Origin: Palaemon carinicauda
Taxonomy: Eukaryota > Arthropoda > Malacostraca > Decapoda > Palaemonidae
Assembly (NCBI RefSeq): GCF_036898095.1
Contig: NC_090765.1
Location: forward strand, 36,524,028 to 36,588,027
Direction of reading: 5' to 3'
Length of the DNA stretch: 64,000 bases
The notes beneath the pieces were generated by a model. The model saw nothing but the letters and a program-made list of their open reading frames with translations. It searched no databases and had not been told where the DNA came from. How positions within the stretch are numbered: position 1 is the stretch's first letter; each line of letters begins with the position of its first letter. This document shows positions 32,001-38,780 of the stretch, piece after piece. The translations under genes and the position numbers were made by a program.

Positions 32001-34576
32001 ATCTTCAATTAGTAAATGGTTATGTGAAATATTCATATCAGATGGAAGCCATCTTTCAATTCAGAGGAAAAGATGGAATTAAGGTTTCCGAAAGTATCTT
32101 TTTTGGATGCTTCCTAAGAAGGGGGTGTGACTATAGATTTTTTCCATCTGTCAGGGTGTTGGTCAAAGGATGAATCAACATTACATATTGGTTCCTTGGA
32201 ACTCTAGGTAGTCCTCAAGGCCCTTCAGGCGACGGGGAAATGCGTAGCAATATATCTGAAATGGGGGAATCTGGTCTGAATCCCTCTTCCGGGTAGCAGA
32301 TGATCTCTAATATTGGACAGTGCTGAGAGATGGTTTTTGTGTGTGTTTATGAGGAAATCGATCATGAATTGGCAACTATGCGGACGTCACAGATGTATTG
32401 AGTACCATTAGAAGCTATATTATTTGATGATGTTTGAAAAGTCAAATAAATCTTGTGTGTCAGCTAGGGGTTGGCTTACTCAAACAGTGAATACAATTGA
32501 AGCCGTCATAAAACTTCCATCGGATATAGTTGATGTTGATGAGTTGGAAGAACTGATGTATGAGGTCGATGCCCATTTGGGAATCCTTGATAATACCCAA
32601 CTTGGCTATGAAGAAATATTAAAAAAAAGCACTTTGATTTGGACATTAAAGAAGTTGGAGATTTGAGTGATAGTGCTAAAAGGATAAGATAAGCTGCTAC
32701 AAAATTGTATCAGTTTTGACTTCCCCACCACCTGTACTTCTGATTCTTGTTCTCTCTTCTCCTGCATCTCATGTCTTTGGATTCGGTTTGTTGAGCTCGT
32801 CTAATACCTGTATTCTGTTTCTAGGTTAGAGTTGCCCAAATTTTTATTTCTAATGGCAAGCATTTGTGATAAATACAGAGCCACCATACATGCCTGATCT
32901 TCCAGTATTAGCAAAGTTCACCTATCTATACTCCCTCTTGGAAGGTGAGTACTATTGAAGATTTCACACTTAATTGTGATTACCATTAAAGAACATATCT
33001 ACAGTACTTTTTGAAATGCATTTCTTTTGAAAAGAGTAAATTATATGTGCTCATATATGAGGACTGTTATTGTTAAGTTTACCTGGTATGCAGGGCAATA
33101 TGTATTACATTTATAGGTTGCAGCGTCAGCTACTTCCTGATGTTTAAAGTTAGATAAACAGTAGCTTATGAAGTCTTCTTGACTCTGGTCATCCTTTCAT
33201 AACTGCCTGCTGAGATAGAAATGAAGTGGGCCCGTGAATGTGAGGAGAAAGATAGTGACCTGAACTTTGCCTAAGAGATCTAGAGTCGAGATGGATTGGA
33301 AGCGTTGTGTGTGTTGTCGTTAGTGTCTACAGACTTGTGTTGCCCTAAAGTGCCGAAAAAAGAAAAAGTTTCATAATTTCTACGCTACTTCTTGTCCAGG
33401 ATGTAGATTTTTGGATGCTGGGATGTGTTGGTTAAATTTAGTATCCCTGAAAGAGAGCAGGAAACCCAGCAAGCTGGACTGTGTCTTTAGTTCTGGTGGG
33501 AAGGCCGCCACATTTAGCATCAAGGCTGGCATAATTCTATATGTTGTCCTATTGAGTCAGGTCAGTCTGTTGTGGTTGGTATTAAGGCTATCACTAGTGG
33601 TAAGAAAGATGTTAGAGGTAAAACTATTGTTACCCTTTTATGACTGCCTACAAAACATAAAGTTCTGGCATTATTAGCCCTGTCAAATGTAAGTGATGAA
33701 TATGCTTGCAAAGGAGTTCTTGTAAGGAAGTATGTGACTCTAGTCTCGCCTCTTCTTTTGCAAGGAACAGGTTAAAGTTTTATGTTCTTGTTTTTATTGC
33801 TAGAATGATCTTATATTGTATATTTGAAGTACTATAGGGGTTTGGTTGCTCATTCACTACTACTTGGTCATGCTTTGAGATTTGGGCTTCCCTATTTTGC
33901 CAGTTTTAGATGCTTTTTAGTCATATTCCAATTTTATAGCTTATAAGTTAAGACCTTGCAGCTTGATCCATCTTACCCAAATAGAAACTTGTGCAGTTAT
34001 AGATGGTGAAATTTTTAATAAGTTTTTTTCTATAATTTTCTACATATAAAAACCCGGTATCTTTACTTCTTTTTGTAGCAAATTACTTGTCCACACAAAG
34101 AATTATTTACTGATTGCTTTGTAGCTGGAGATCTTAAGGATGCATATGCTTACATTTCTCTAACTATTTATTTGATTTCTGCCATTTTCTTTATCAAGAT
34201 TTGTTTGTGTTAAATTTGTCGACCATGAATGTTGTCCGAATGTTTGTATGAAAAAATTCTGGTTTTTAGAAATGTACTTTTTCATATCACATACATACAT
34301 TTCTTACATCATGAAACAAAATGTACGGTACTAACTTTACATGAATAAATTAAAATCTTTTGTGTGAAAATATATACCTACTCTTTGTATTACTGTAATA
34401 TTTTTCCCCTCTTATTCCAGAGTTACCCAAGTCTCTCAGCAAAGGAGAATGCTAGTGATCAGTGGCCCTTGAAGTTGATAGAAACTGTGGTCAAGCGCCA
34501 TCTTCCTGTTACCAAAGTTCGCATAATGAAACTCGATCAAGCTGCTGCTACTCGTATGGCGTTATCCACTTTGTGA
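7224..34576 (+). CDS. Host gene: acidic/Ser-rich, leucine-rich-repeat-like protein (seven exons, 5' incomplete)
   Basis: Seven exons join with consistent phases and GT-AG borders: 7224-8040, 10174-10354, 12119-12239, 27371-27491, 28062-28252, 30788-30934 and 34421-34576. Together they give 1734 bases, 577 residues plus TGA. The first 272 residues are polar, acidic and Ser-rich; the rest has repeated leucine-rich segments such as NLTSLHLGPC, NLRALWLEE, QLRRLCLFNF and KLERLFVLQ, spaced as in an irregular LRR domain. No F-box, transmembrane segment or enzyme motif is seen. I do not recognise the family by name; a nuclear adaptor is plausible from the SIM-like motif and basic stretches. The start codon is upstream of 7224. 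Introns carry two DIRS copies and an RTE-like LINE. Confidence 0.75.
8041..10173 (+). other. Intron with a decayed retroelement relic
   Basis: Between exons a and b. The part 8100-8990 is homologous to 31595-32400 and is listed separately. The rest, 8990-10173, is AT-rich with short homopolymers and no coding signal that I can support. Confidence 0.6.
8100..8990 (+). mobile_element. Decayed retroelement relic A (gag-like)
   Basis: Parallels a second relic at 31595-32670: shared blocks include GGTGTATGGCAATAT, then GAAGAATGTAGTT and TCTTCAATTTGT-like segments in the same order. At 8466-8495 it translates as GEPHSLCIKC, matching GDPQSLCITC at 31897, the kind of Cys pair seen at the N-terminus of gag proteins. 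Short frames such as 8558-8752 are broken. Family not determined. Confidence 0.5.
10174..10354 (+). CDS. LRR-like host gene, exon b
   Basis: Acceptor TTTTTTGTCAG, donor GTAAGT; enters in phase 1, leaves in phase 2. Encodes about 60 residues beginning VTKKREIDTWRHICEALG, then LRSVVLPPCMPEVLHLLLSN and CKNITSITV, which read as a first irregular leucine-rich repeat. Confidence 0.75.
10445..10900 (+). mobile_element. LINE-type 3' fragment with (AAT)n tail
   Basis: Coding remnant ends with VTKLWKGLPNQIVESVERQKFK, the W-x-x-LP signature near the C-terminus of many LINE reverse transcriptases. It is followed by the block GCTTATAGCATCCTGCTTTT and a tail of AAT repeats. The same 3' block recurs at 19110-19420 (+) and 11431-12092 (-), so it is a family of tailed elements. 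Confidence 0.6.
10871..11060. repeat. AAT/ATT microsatellites
   Basis: Two runs: AAT repeats from about 10872 merging into ATT repeats to 10930, then interrupted AAT/AAC repeats 10988-11058. They sit at the tail of the preceding LINE-type fragment. Confidence 0.9.
11058..11225 (+). repeat. Decayed partial copy of the 6747-7119 foldback element
   Basis: The stretch 11155-11225 aligns with 7041-7110: both have an AGG-TTGAGAAG-like start, a CTTCGAGAA/CTTTGAGAA block, AACTCTCAG and then an AT-rich end. The GTAAGT of the other copy is changed to ATGATT. Confidence 0.45.
11431..12092 (-). mobile_element. (AAT)n-tailed noncoding retroelement, long copy
   Basis: Read on the - strand it starts near GTAGGTTGGCCAGGGCACCA and ends in GTTGTAGCTTAGCATTTAAT plus AAT repeats at 11431-11455. 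It shares its 3' block with 10800-10880 and 19350-19390. No open coding frame. The polarity and tail suggest retroposition; it is probably the 3' part of a LINE or a SINE-like derivative. Confidence 0.6.
12119..12239 (+). CDS. LRR-like host gene, exon c
   Basis: Acceptor TTTATTTCAG, donor GTAAGT; phase 2 in, phase 0 out. Encodes EFDPAYFMEAPKLKEIRIG through FIKLPDLKIL, with leucines and isoleucines spaced as in an LRR. Confidence 0.75.
12240..12860 (+). other. Intron sequence before DIRS copy 2
   Basis: AT-rich. Two related segments (12395-12480 and 12625-12700; both with GTGTAAATGC and TTGTTTG...GATGAAACGTAA-like text) suggest an old local duplication. No gene. Confidence 0.5.
12861..13033 (+). 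repeat. Left inverted terminal repeat, DIRS copy 2
   Basis: From 12874 to 13033 it is the inverted complement of 18479-18640. Contains TGTCAACTCCGTTGCCCGAC and the GCGATCGC palindrome. Its outermost bases differ from the right repeat, as expected because the ICR supplies each end separately. Confidence 0.88.
13034..13371 (+). other. DIRS copy 2 leader (deleted form)
   Basis: Corresponds to 19946-21058 of copy 3 but is missing about 700 bp at a junction near 13168. Resumes with GATCTAGTGTTTAGTCTCTT, common to all copies. No ORF. Confidence 0.7.
13372..14472 (+). pseudogene. DIRS gag-like ORF, N-terminal and Gln/Pro-rich part (copy 2)
   Basis: A 366-residue open frame. The part around RKRWTQVSRPLKRK is basic; LLQSMQSQLAVLMREYQAEK is a short predicted coiled-coil; the rest is a repetitive Pro/Gln/Leu-rich chain. 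A second overlapping frame (13388-13843) reads MSKGKRVRQALIGAQKYPRW and could be the original start, joined by a frameshift. The ORF stops at 14470 before any DIRS gag core, so it is truncated. Whether it makes a protein useful in trans is unknown. Confidence 0.6.
14473..15480 (+). other. DIRS copy 2 noncoding middle region
   Basis: AT-rich start (14473-14760), then the VNTR (listed separately), then a gag remnant near 15150-15480 with broken frames: GACATGCAGTCCAAGCTTAG reads in one frame as MQSKLS, echoing the upstream coiled-coil. In copy 1 this place would hold gag core and RT, so this is the scar of the shared deletion. Confidence 0.6.
14982..15029 (+). repeat. 16-bp tandem repeat, 3 units (DIRS copy 2)
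   Basis: Three units of CAGCATGCTCTGCATA (first unit with CTACATA). The unit contains the palindrome AGCATGCT. The same array has 13 units in copy 3 and 9 in copy 4. Confidence 0.93.
15630..16589 (+). pseudogene. RT C-terminal and RNase H remnant, DIRS copy 2
   Basis: Starts at DDW of the RT active site fused to unrelated upstream sequence (VSGSVRRLAFK in this copy). Continues with TKELGLLVNFEESQLVPSQT, SRAFRAFPSAPRI, then RNase H blocks LLSDASDTGWGATLDGQECS, INCKELLAVLLALI and VEVDSDNTTALAYI. Several frameshifts and a stop after the first 70 codons. No reverse transcriptase activity is possible because the palm motifs before DD are absent. Confidence 0.82.
16590..17961 (+). pseudogene. Broken tyrosine recombinase, DIRS copy 2
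   Basis: One frame fuses the post-RNase H block (PDPAAVHVDAFLLDW, DLYAFPPFKIVN) to the YR N-terminal part through an indel near 16745, then stops at TAG 17328 after FEPLQSASF. The catalytic C-terminal block returns at 17731-17961 with HEVR and FTSFYLKDV. Between them are at least a TAA near 17591 and frameshifts. The same lesions occur in copies 0 and 3. Confidence 0.88.
18345..18440 (+). repeat. Internal complementary region, DIRS copy 2
   Basis: First half (to about 18380) is the reverse complement of the left terminus; second half (18381-18440) is the reverse complement of the right terminus. Read inverted it spells the end-to-end joint GAAAATAACAT-TTTTCAATATT. Confidence 0.9.
18479..18678 (+). 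repeat. Right inverted terminal repeat, DIRS copy 2
   Basis: Inverted match to 12874-13033 and ends in CGGGTAAGTATATTCAAAAA then TTACTAATGAAAATAACAT. Confidence 0.88.
18679..19771 (+). other. Host intron spacer between DIRS copies 2 and 3
   Basis: About 1.1 kb of AT-rich DNA. 19110-19420 is another (AAT)n-tail family fragment, with TTGAATCGGTGGGATTTCAG and TATAGCATCCTGCTTTTCC in common with 10590-10860. Remaining sequence shows no gene. Confidence 0.6.
19772..19945 (+). repeat. Left inverted terminal repeat, DIRS copy 3
   Basis: Inverted complement of 26184-26350; begins TTTTCAATATTAAACTTACC. Confidence 0.88.
19946..21058 (+). other. DIRS copy 3 5' leader with hairpins
   Basis: Noncoding leader. 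Two hairpins share the 8-bp stem AAGAGAGT/ACTCTCTT with 4-base loops (20109-20128 and 20177-20196), and a third is CTCTATCG-TTA-CGATAGAG at 20524-20542. A GA microsatellite is at 20741-20763. The same leader occurs inverted in copy 4 (57840-58935). The 20139-20468 open frame has no recognisable content. Confidence 0.7.
21059..22404 (+). pseudogene. DIRS gag-like region, copy 3
   Basis: Begins like copy 2 (MISAKCVSVVREGTS frame; alternative MSKGKTVQQALIGAQKYSRW frame). The longest part, 21523-22404, is 293 residues: LLQSMQSQLSVLMRECRAEK coiled-coil, then six 15-bp repeats (about 21618-21712) encoding PPALA, then a Pro/Gln/Leu-rich chain and a unique tail. The first frame ends at 21521 just before the second opens, so at least one frameshift separates them. 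Confidence 0.6.
22525..22732 (+). repeat. 16-bp tandem repeat, 13 units (DIRS copy 3)
   Basis: Thirteen contiguous 16-bp units of CAGCATGCTCTGCATA and close variants (CAACATGCT..., ...GCATT). A higher-order pattern of about three units is visible. Homologous to 14982-15029 and inverted 56113-56256. Confidence 0.95.
22733..23329 (+). other. DIRS copy 3 deletion-scar region
   Basis: Same content as 15030-15620 of copy 2: broken gag remnant, with MQSKLS-type coding near 23088 and GEDVQQPAEVTCCDAVRQPQ. Joins the RT remnant near 23335. Confidence 0.6.
23330..24290 (+). pseudogene. RT C-terminal and RNase H remnant, DIRS copy 3
   Basis: SADDWLLRAPTSRRC starts directly at the second half of the RT active site; upstream Y-L of YLDD is replaced by V-S-G-S. 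RNase H blocks LLSDASDTGWGATLDGQECS and VEVDSDNTTALGYI are present but in shifted frames. Confidence 0.82.
24291..25662 (+). pseudogene. Broken tyrosine recombinase, DIRS copy 3
   Basis: Same fusion frame and same TAG (25029) as copy 2. C-terminal block 25432-25662 has HEVG in place of the HxxR box, so the second catalytic Arg is also lost, and FASFYLKGV around the Tyr. Confidence 0.88.
26049..26140 (+). repeat. Internal complementary region, DIRS copy 3
   Basis: Same structure as 18345-18440, complement of both element ends. Confidence 0.88.
26184..26383 (+). repeat. Right inverted terminal repeat, DIRS copy 3
   Basis: Inverted match to 19772-19945; ends GAAAATAACAT followed by ATTT of the target. 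Confidence 0.88.
26384..27370 (+). other. Host intron with perfect 137-bp tandem duplication
   Basis: AT-rich. 26983-27119 is repeated without any mismatch at 27123-27259 (period 140). No gene. Confidence 0.85.
27371..27491 (+). CDS. LRR-like host gene, exon d
   Basis: Acceptor TTTATTTTTAG, donor GTAAGT; phase 0 in, phase 1 out. Encodes VIKGFAGSSWPYLGTNLTSL and HLGPCHNFTHQTWINIGSMK, an LRR-like unit. Confidence 0.75.
28062..28252 (+). CDS. LRR-like host gene, exon e
   Basis: Acceptor TTTCTTTTTTACAG, donor GTAAGT; phase 1 in, phase 0 out. Three leucine-rich segments: LRALWLEE, LSQLRRLCLFNF and LTKLERLFVLQ. Strongest LRR signal in the gene. Confidence 0.8.
28253..28663 (+). other. Intron sequence before the RTE-like LINE
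   Basis: AT-rich intron DNA; nothing supported. Confidence 0.5.
28664..30647 (+). mobile_element. RTE-like LINE, 5'-truncated, with 12-bp target duplication
   Basis: TGAAACACCAGA is present at 28664-28675 and again at 30636-30647. Between them is a 5'-truncated non-LTR retrotransposon: reverse transcriptase ORF, about 260 bp of 3' UTR and a short TATG-type tail at 30620-30635. The endonuclease is missing because of truncation. Same orientation as the host gene, in the intron between exons e and f. The open ORF and clean duplication mean a recent insertion. Confidence 0.9.
28676..30376 (+). CDS. Non-LTR reverse transcriptase (truncated ORF2)
   Basis: Frame is open from the truncation point to TAG at 30374, 566 codons. 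RT motifs in order: GKASGMDGVKAEMLK, IVPLYKGKGD, NSRGISLLSVVGKVY, AFMDLEKAYDRVDR, GLRQGCVMSPWLFNLYVDG and catalytic LLFADDTVL. The C-terminal part has VLRWFGHVERM and GRPRFGWMDGVKKAL, features of RTE-type and related elements. No frameshift or stop. Truncation of the endonuclease makes it unable to retrotranspose alone. Any start codon inside would be fortuitous. Confidence 0.88.
   Translation: MEETVKAGNGRLLKGEEARKRWAEYFESLLNVEDDREADIIAVPGVEVPVMGDENERGITIEEVRRALDETRVGKASGMDGVKAEMLKEGGVTVLGWLVRLFNVCFVLSMVPVDWVCACIVPLYKGKGDVHECCNSRGISLLSVVGKVYGRVLINRIKDKTENAILEVQGGFRRGRGCMNQIFTVRQICEKYLAKGKEVYVAFMDLEKAYDRVDREAMWNVMRLYGVGGRLLQAVKSFYKGSKACVRIGNEVSDWFPVRVGLRQGCVMSPWLFNLYVDGVVREVNARVLGRGLKLVGKNDHEWEVNQLLFADDTVLVADTEEKLDRLVTEFGRVCERRKLRVNVGKSKVMRCTRREGAARLNVMLNGELLEEVDQFKYLGSVVAANGGVEADVRQRVNEGCKVLGAVKGVVKNRGLGMNVKRVLYEKVIVPTVMYGSELWGMKVMERQKLNVFEMKCLRSMAGVSRVDRVRNEVVRVRTGVGNELAARVDMNVLRWFGHVERMENGCLLKKVMNARVDGRSTRGRPRFGWMDGVKKALGDRRIDVREARERARNRNEWRAIVTQFR
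30788..30934 (+). CDS. LRR-like host gene, exon f
   Basis: Acceptor TTTTTTAACAG, donor GTATGG; phase 0 at both sides, 49 codons, ESMGVKNHNMLAVTEHLKYV to HMHISSPKVK. Confidence 0.72.
30935..34420 (+). other. Last intron with tandem duplication and retroelement relics
   Basis: 31021-31265 and 31266-31505 are a diverged tandem duplication (both with TAGTACTTAGT, CTTTGAAACTGGAGTTTTGG and TTGACCAACTCAAGTTAGTG). 31595-32670 is retroelement relic B. 33290-33680 contains a Cys-rich degenerate frame (CVCC and later CPGC) of unknown origin. The rest is AT-rich and empty. Confidence 0.6.
31595..32670 (+). mobile_element. Decayed retroelement relic B (gag-like)
   Basis: Homologous to 8100-8990. Translates GDPQSLCITC at 31897 and later, 32424-32666, an open frame with ARGWLTQTVNTIEAVIK and LEELMYEVDAHLGILD. 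That amphipathic block resembles the N-terminal gag region of BEL/Pao-type elements, but the match is from memory of the pattern only. Frames are otherwise broken. Confidence 0.45.
34421..34576 (+). CDS. LRR-like host gene, last exon
   Basis: Acceptor TCTTATTCCAG; enters in phase 0 and ends with TGA at 34574-34576 after DQAAATRMALSTL. Contains WPLKLIETVVKRHLPVTKVR, a basic amphipathic end. Confidence 0.78.
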   Translation, partial: SYPSLSAKENASDQWPLKLIETVVKRHLPVTKVRIMKLDQAAATRMALSTL

Positions 34577-35346
34577 TGCATCGAGTACAAGGGAAACTTT
34601 TTTGATAAGAATTTATCTTTGTGGTTTTAAGAGATGGGTGAGATTTAATTATTATTTAAAAACCATTATACTAAAGTGCCGTTATTTTTAGCAATATTTT
34701 TGAAGCTTAAAAACAGTTTATCTTTTAGAGATATTTTTATCCAAGAAAATTCATTAAGTACATAATAGATATACAAGCTTATATGAAACATTTTCTGTAA
34801 CCTTTTAACCCTTTTACCCCCAGGCTTTTTGGAAATTTCCAACCCTTAACCCCCAAGGGGTTACTTTTTTCCCAGCACATTTTGGTGTATATTTCTTTCA
34901 AATTGCTCTAACAGCCTTAATTTTTGTCATAGAGAGGTCAGATTGGTCTCATTCTCTTGGAAAATGTCTGAATTTTCACAAAAAATTATCAAAAATATGA
35001 AAAAAATAATTTTTATAGCATTTTTTTGCAAGGACGTACCGGTACGTCCATGGGGGTAAAAGGATGGCTTTTGTGAAACGTACCAGTACGTCCTTTGGGG
35101 GTAAAAGGGTTAAGATTACATGTAAGTGAACTGAATTTGATTTCAAATATTTTATTTTCTTTACAGTTATGATATGAAGATAAATATAATGTAGGATGAT
35201 ATTATTTGGTTTTCTGAAAATGTTTGTCTATGAATTTTCTGTTACCATGGTTTCATGTAGCACACTCCAGTTTACAATACAAAAAAAAGTAAATCAATTT
35301 GATACAGTAGAATAAGTAGCTTAAAATGTAGTTTTTTTCTAATAAA
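34577..35346 (+). other. Presumed 3' UTR with candidate poly(A) signal
   Basis: Follows the stop codon without a splice signal. AATAAA at 35341-35346 is a candidate polyadenylation signal. The TTAA MITE lies inside. Extent is inference. Confidence 0.35.
34805..35113. mobile_element. TTAA-flanked MITE (piggyBac-like)
   Basis: TTAA at 34805-34808 and 35110-35113 flank inverted ends CCCTTTTACCCCCA. The 301-bp body has no ORF. Near the right end is the perfect 18-bp palindrome GGACGTACCGGTACGTCC (35032-35049), followed by a degenerate second copy of the terminal motif. TTAA duplication is the hallmark of piggyBac-type transposases, which would act in trans. Confidence 0.8.
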
Positions 35347-37936
35347 ATTTTTTCTATCCAAACTTAACTCTACATTTGTAGTCCATGAAATTCCCCACAC
35401 CTGAGTCTTTGTAAAGATAACTTAATAGTAGGTACATATTAGAGGATTCCCTCTCCAAACAGTATCTCCTACCCTTCCTCCCCACACCTCCATTCACTTA
35501 TGCCATCACATAGCAATCAAAAAGGGAAAAGGGAAGTTAACTTATATCAAAATGACTTCTTTAATTTTTACTTTTAGGGAGTTTTGTGTTCTATTTACGG
35601 TTTGCATAAAAACTACGCATATGATACTAATCTGTTACGTTACTAGCAAAACAACTGGGGCTTGCCACCTACTAATCCCTTTTAAATTATTTGTAATGGG
35701 AAAAAATTATTCGGTGTTCGAATGAATTAATATTCAACCATATTTTTTAAAGGATTATAGTCAAATAGTAACGTAAAACTAACTCGTAACAGTAATAAAA
35801 GCAAGAGTGATATTTACCAAACCAACGTAAACCCATAATGAGCTAGTCACAGAACCTGCAAGTGACACAACCCACCATAATCTGGAACTGTATTCCCCAA
35901 AACCTTTGATAATTTGGAGAATCCTAGGATATGAAACACTATCATCACAAATAAAAAAAGGGTTGCTTAAGAGCACTCATTTTAGCAAGAGGAGGGATAT
36001 AAGGATCCAAACTACCAACTCTGTATTCTACCTCGCTACATACATGCCTAAAAGAGTGATAAGGATAGCAGGGTCTAGCGATTTGAGGCTCCACAAGAAG
36101 ATCTCTACTCTGGAAGACGCAGTTAACATAAGAACCTTTACTGAATGAAACAATATGTGATTGACCACAAGACCAAATTATGGTAGTTAGGTTAGGGTAA
36201 GCAACATGGCAAACAAGTCTGAATTACCACCTACAAGCAAAGACTTTTTGGCTTTCTTTGAATAACTAAAGTAGTAAACTAAGTCAAGAGTTTTTAGGGC
36301 TCATCACTAAAAATTTGTCTGGTGAGTGAGTATTTGATTAATCATATCATCTATAAGCAATAAACAACTACCCTAGTCTTCATGGATTTTCCTAGAATTA
36401 AAAAACTTCCATTTGCTTGAACTTGAAACATATTATACTCATGTTATTTATACATGCAGAAATGTTGACAAAAAGTAATAAAAAAAACTTATCACAAACT
36501 GAAAGGGGATATGTCCTCAAACCCCAGATGCAATGCAAAAACTAATTAACTTGAAACTGATACCATTAACAGCTAGATTGTTTAACTACTTTACCATTGG
36601 CATGTATCTTTTGACAGGAAAGAAAATGAGAAAATTTTTAATATATATTGGGAGTAAACATCAATAAACCAAGCTTCTGGAGAAGAAGCAATAGAAACAT
36701 CAGAAGTCCATGAAAATAAAATATTCATATACTGTCAAAAGTCAGTGAACAGTAGAAACAATCAGTAAAAATTTTGAACACTCAAGAGTGGAAAGAAGAG
36801 GTGAAGATTGAAAACCAAAATAAGCATAAAGTACAGGGTAACTGAAAAGGGAGCATAAGACGACGTGTTATCAAGGAAGTAGCTGAGTGTTAGTAACAAG
36901 TACAGAGCAAAGCTTAACATTGAAATAAGCACCCAATACTGTCAATTGTTCCTCTAAGAAAGGGGATATCAGGCACACTCATTTTCTTGTCAAAAGCCAA
37001 TGTGCAGATCGAATGTCTTTCTTGACACCAAGTATGTTTAGTTCAAGAACTTGATATCAAATCTTCTAATTATTTTTCTTGTCGGCTGAGAGCCAATGTA
37101 GAGGTCTAATGTCTTCTCTTGTACTGTGCATGACGGATGTCAGCATCAGAGCCCTGAAATGAAGTCATCATTTAATATCAAAGTTTTGGAATCTTTATTA
37201 TTCTGCAAAATAAACAAATTTCTATGAAACTTAAAAGCAGTATTATACAATTAAAATGAAAACAAATTTCTATGAAACTTAAAAGCAGTATTATACAATT
37301 AAAATGAACATCATTAGCTATTTACTTTAAGTGCATTATGTACTGACAACTATTTTTAAGTCTTCAAATTATGATTACTAAATTTTTATAACCTTTATTA
37401 CATCCTTATCATCTTTATTATTATTTCAATTGGTTATTTGAGAGGTAACCAAAATGTGAAAAGCAATAAACAGAAAACAGTACAGCTGCAGTGTACAAAA
37501 GTTCTGTGAAATTTACAGTACTCTCCCTCTGTATATCTCTTGAACAGAACTATGAAAACTATGCTTTTGTCTTAAAAAACTAAAGAGAATTTGAGCCAAG
37601 AATAAACACATATAACACAAAATATTGTAAATTTCAGCAAAACCATTTTGTTGAGAATCGGTAGTTTTCAGCAAGACACCACTTCTACCCCTCTTGTCTT
37701 TTATTTTCTAACATTTCTTCCTGTACTGACTTTTACCACATATCTGTACATTTCTCAACACAACAATAATAATTTAAGCCATTGAAAGAAATGGCAATGA
37801 TTTCAGGTTCAGACTACATTACCTGGTTTACAGGAAAAAATGTTCTTTAAATAATTTTGTATGAGCAGAGTCAAATTTATAAACTCGTAGAGCTCTTATG
37901 ATGGGCTCCCTATAAGAGGGTTGAATATCAACCAAA
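35347..37936. other. Intergenic AT-rich DNA with short tandem duplications
   Basis: No gene supported. A 48-bp unit is repeated perfectly at 37212-37259 and 37260-37307. Around 36985-37130 two segments with AGCCAATGT and AATGTCTT(T/C)TCTTG look like an older duplication. Confidence 0.6.
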
Positions 37937-38330
37937 AAATGACAAATTCGTAGATAATTTGTATTTTTCCTAACTATATAAACCTTAGCTATTTAATAGG
38001 GGTTATTACTTTTGGCGTAGCTGAAAAGACAAGCCATTAGATTTTAACGAGTTTACTACCCCACTGCTAGTTAACAGGGGGGGGGGGTAGGGAGGGTAGC
38101 TTGCTTGCTACAACTGCCCCCCCCCCCCCCTCCCTCACACACACCTGTGCTTGAGCTCACTTTGCTTAGAGGTAGGACTTCAAGGGGGGTACGGCTGGCG
38201 GGCAAGTTTGAATAAATAGCTAAGGTTTGTATAGTTAGGAAGAATACAAATTATCTACGAATTTGTCATTTGTTCCGTAACTGACTTACAAACCACGCAA
38301 TTTAATAGGGGTGACTCACCCATTAGGAAG
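37937..38330 (-). repeat. Right terminal repeat and ICR of DIRS family 2
   Basis: GACAAATTCGTAGATAATTT at 37940 is complemented by AAATTATCTACGAATTTGTC at 38249-38268; the match extends about 60 bp. The next segment, CCGTAACTGACTTACAAACC, should complement the left end, which I do not find in the window. The repeat contains G and C homopolymer tracts at 38078-38089 and 38118-38131. Confidence 0.75.
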
Positions 38331-38780
38331 GGTGGAAAGTCCCGGCCAGTACTGGCTTTTGGCTTTGCCCGGGGACTCAATATTTGAGTGTGTCCGCACT
38401 CAGCAATAAGGAGTCCCTGCACCTCACTAGAACCTTGTTACGCAAGGACTGCGGCCTACGTAAGCTGTGTGTGAAGGTATAATAAAGTGTGACCCATCTT
38501 AGGAAGTTGACCTGTAGTCCTTTATATGTAAACTTTAGGCTAGGACTCTCCCAATACCACCTCGTCAGGGTATGGGGACGTGACAGTACTAGCTTAATAC
38601 TAGGAACACAAGGAAACATGGTTTACCTGCAGTGGTTTGAGGTCAGCTGTGTAGAGAACCCAGGATGCTGCTTTCCCCAAAGGAGGGGAAGATGAAGAAA
38701 AGAATAAGGGCCAGACAAACCTTTTCATTATGCAGACTAAGACTGGGTAACAATTCCCTAAACCTTCTGCTACTTGTCCA

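Noticed and set aside
35906..36148. 80-codon + strand frame
   Set aside because: No recognisable motif, no splice signals fitting a gene, and length expected by chance in this DNA.
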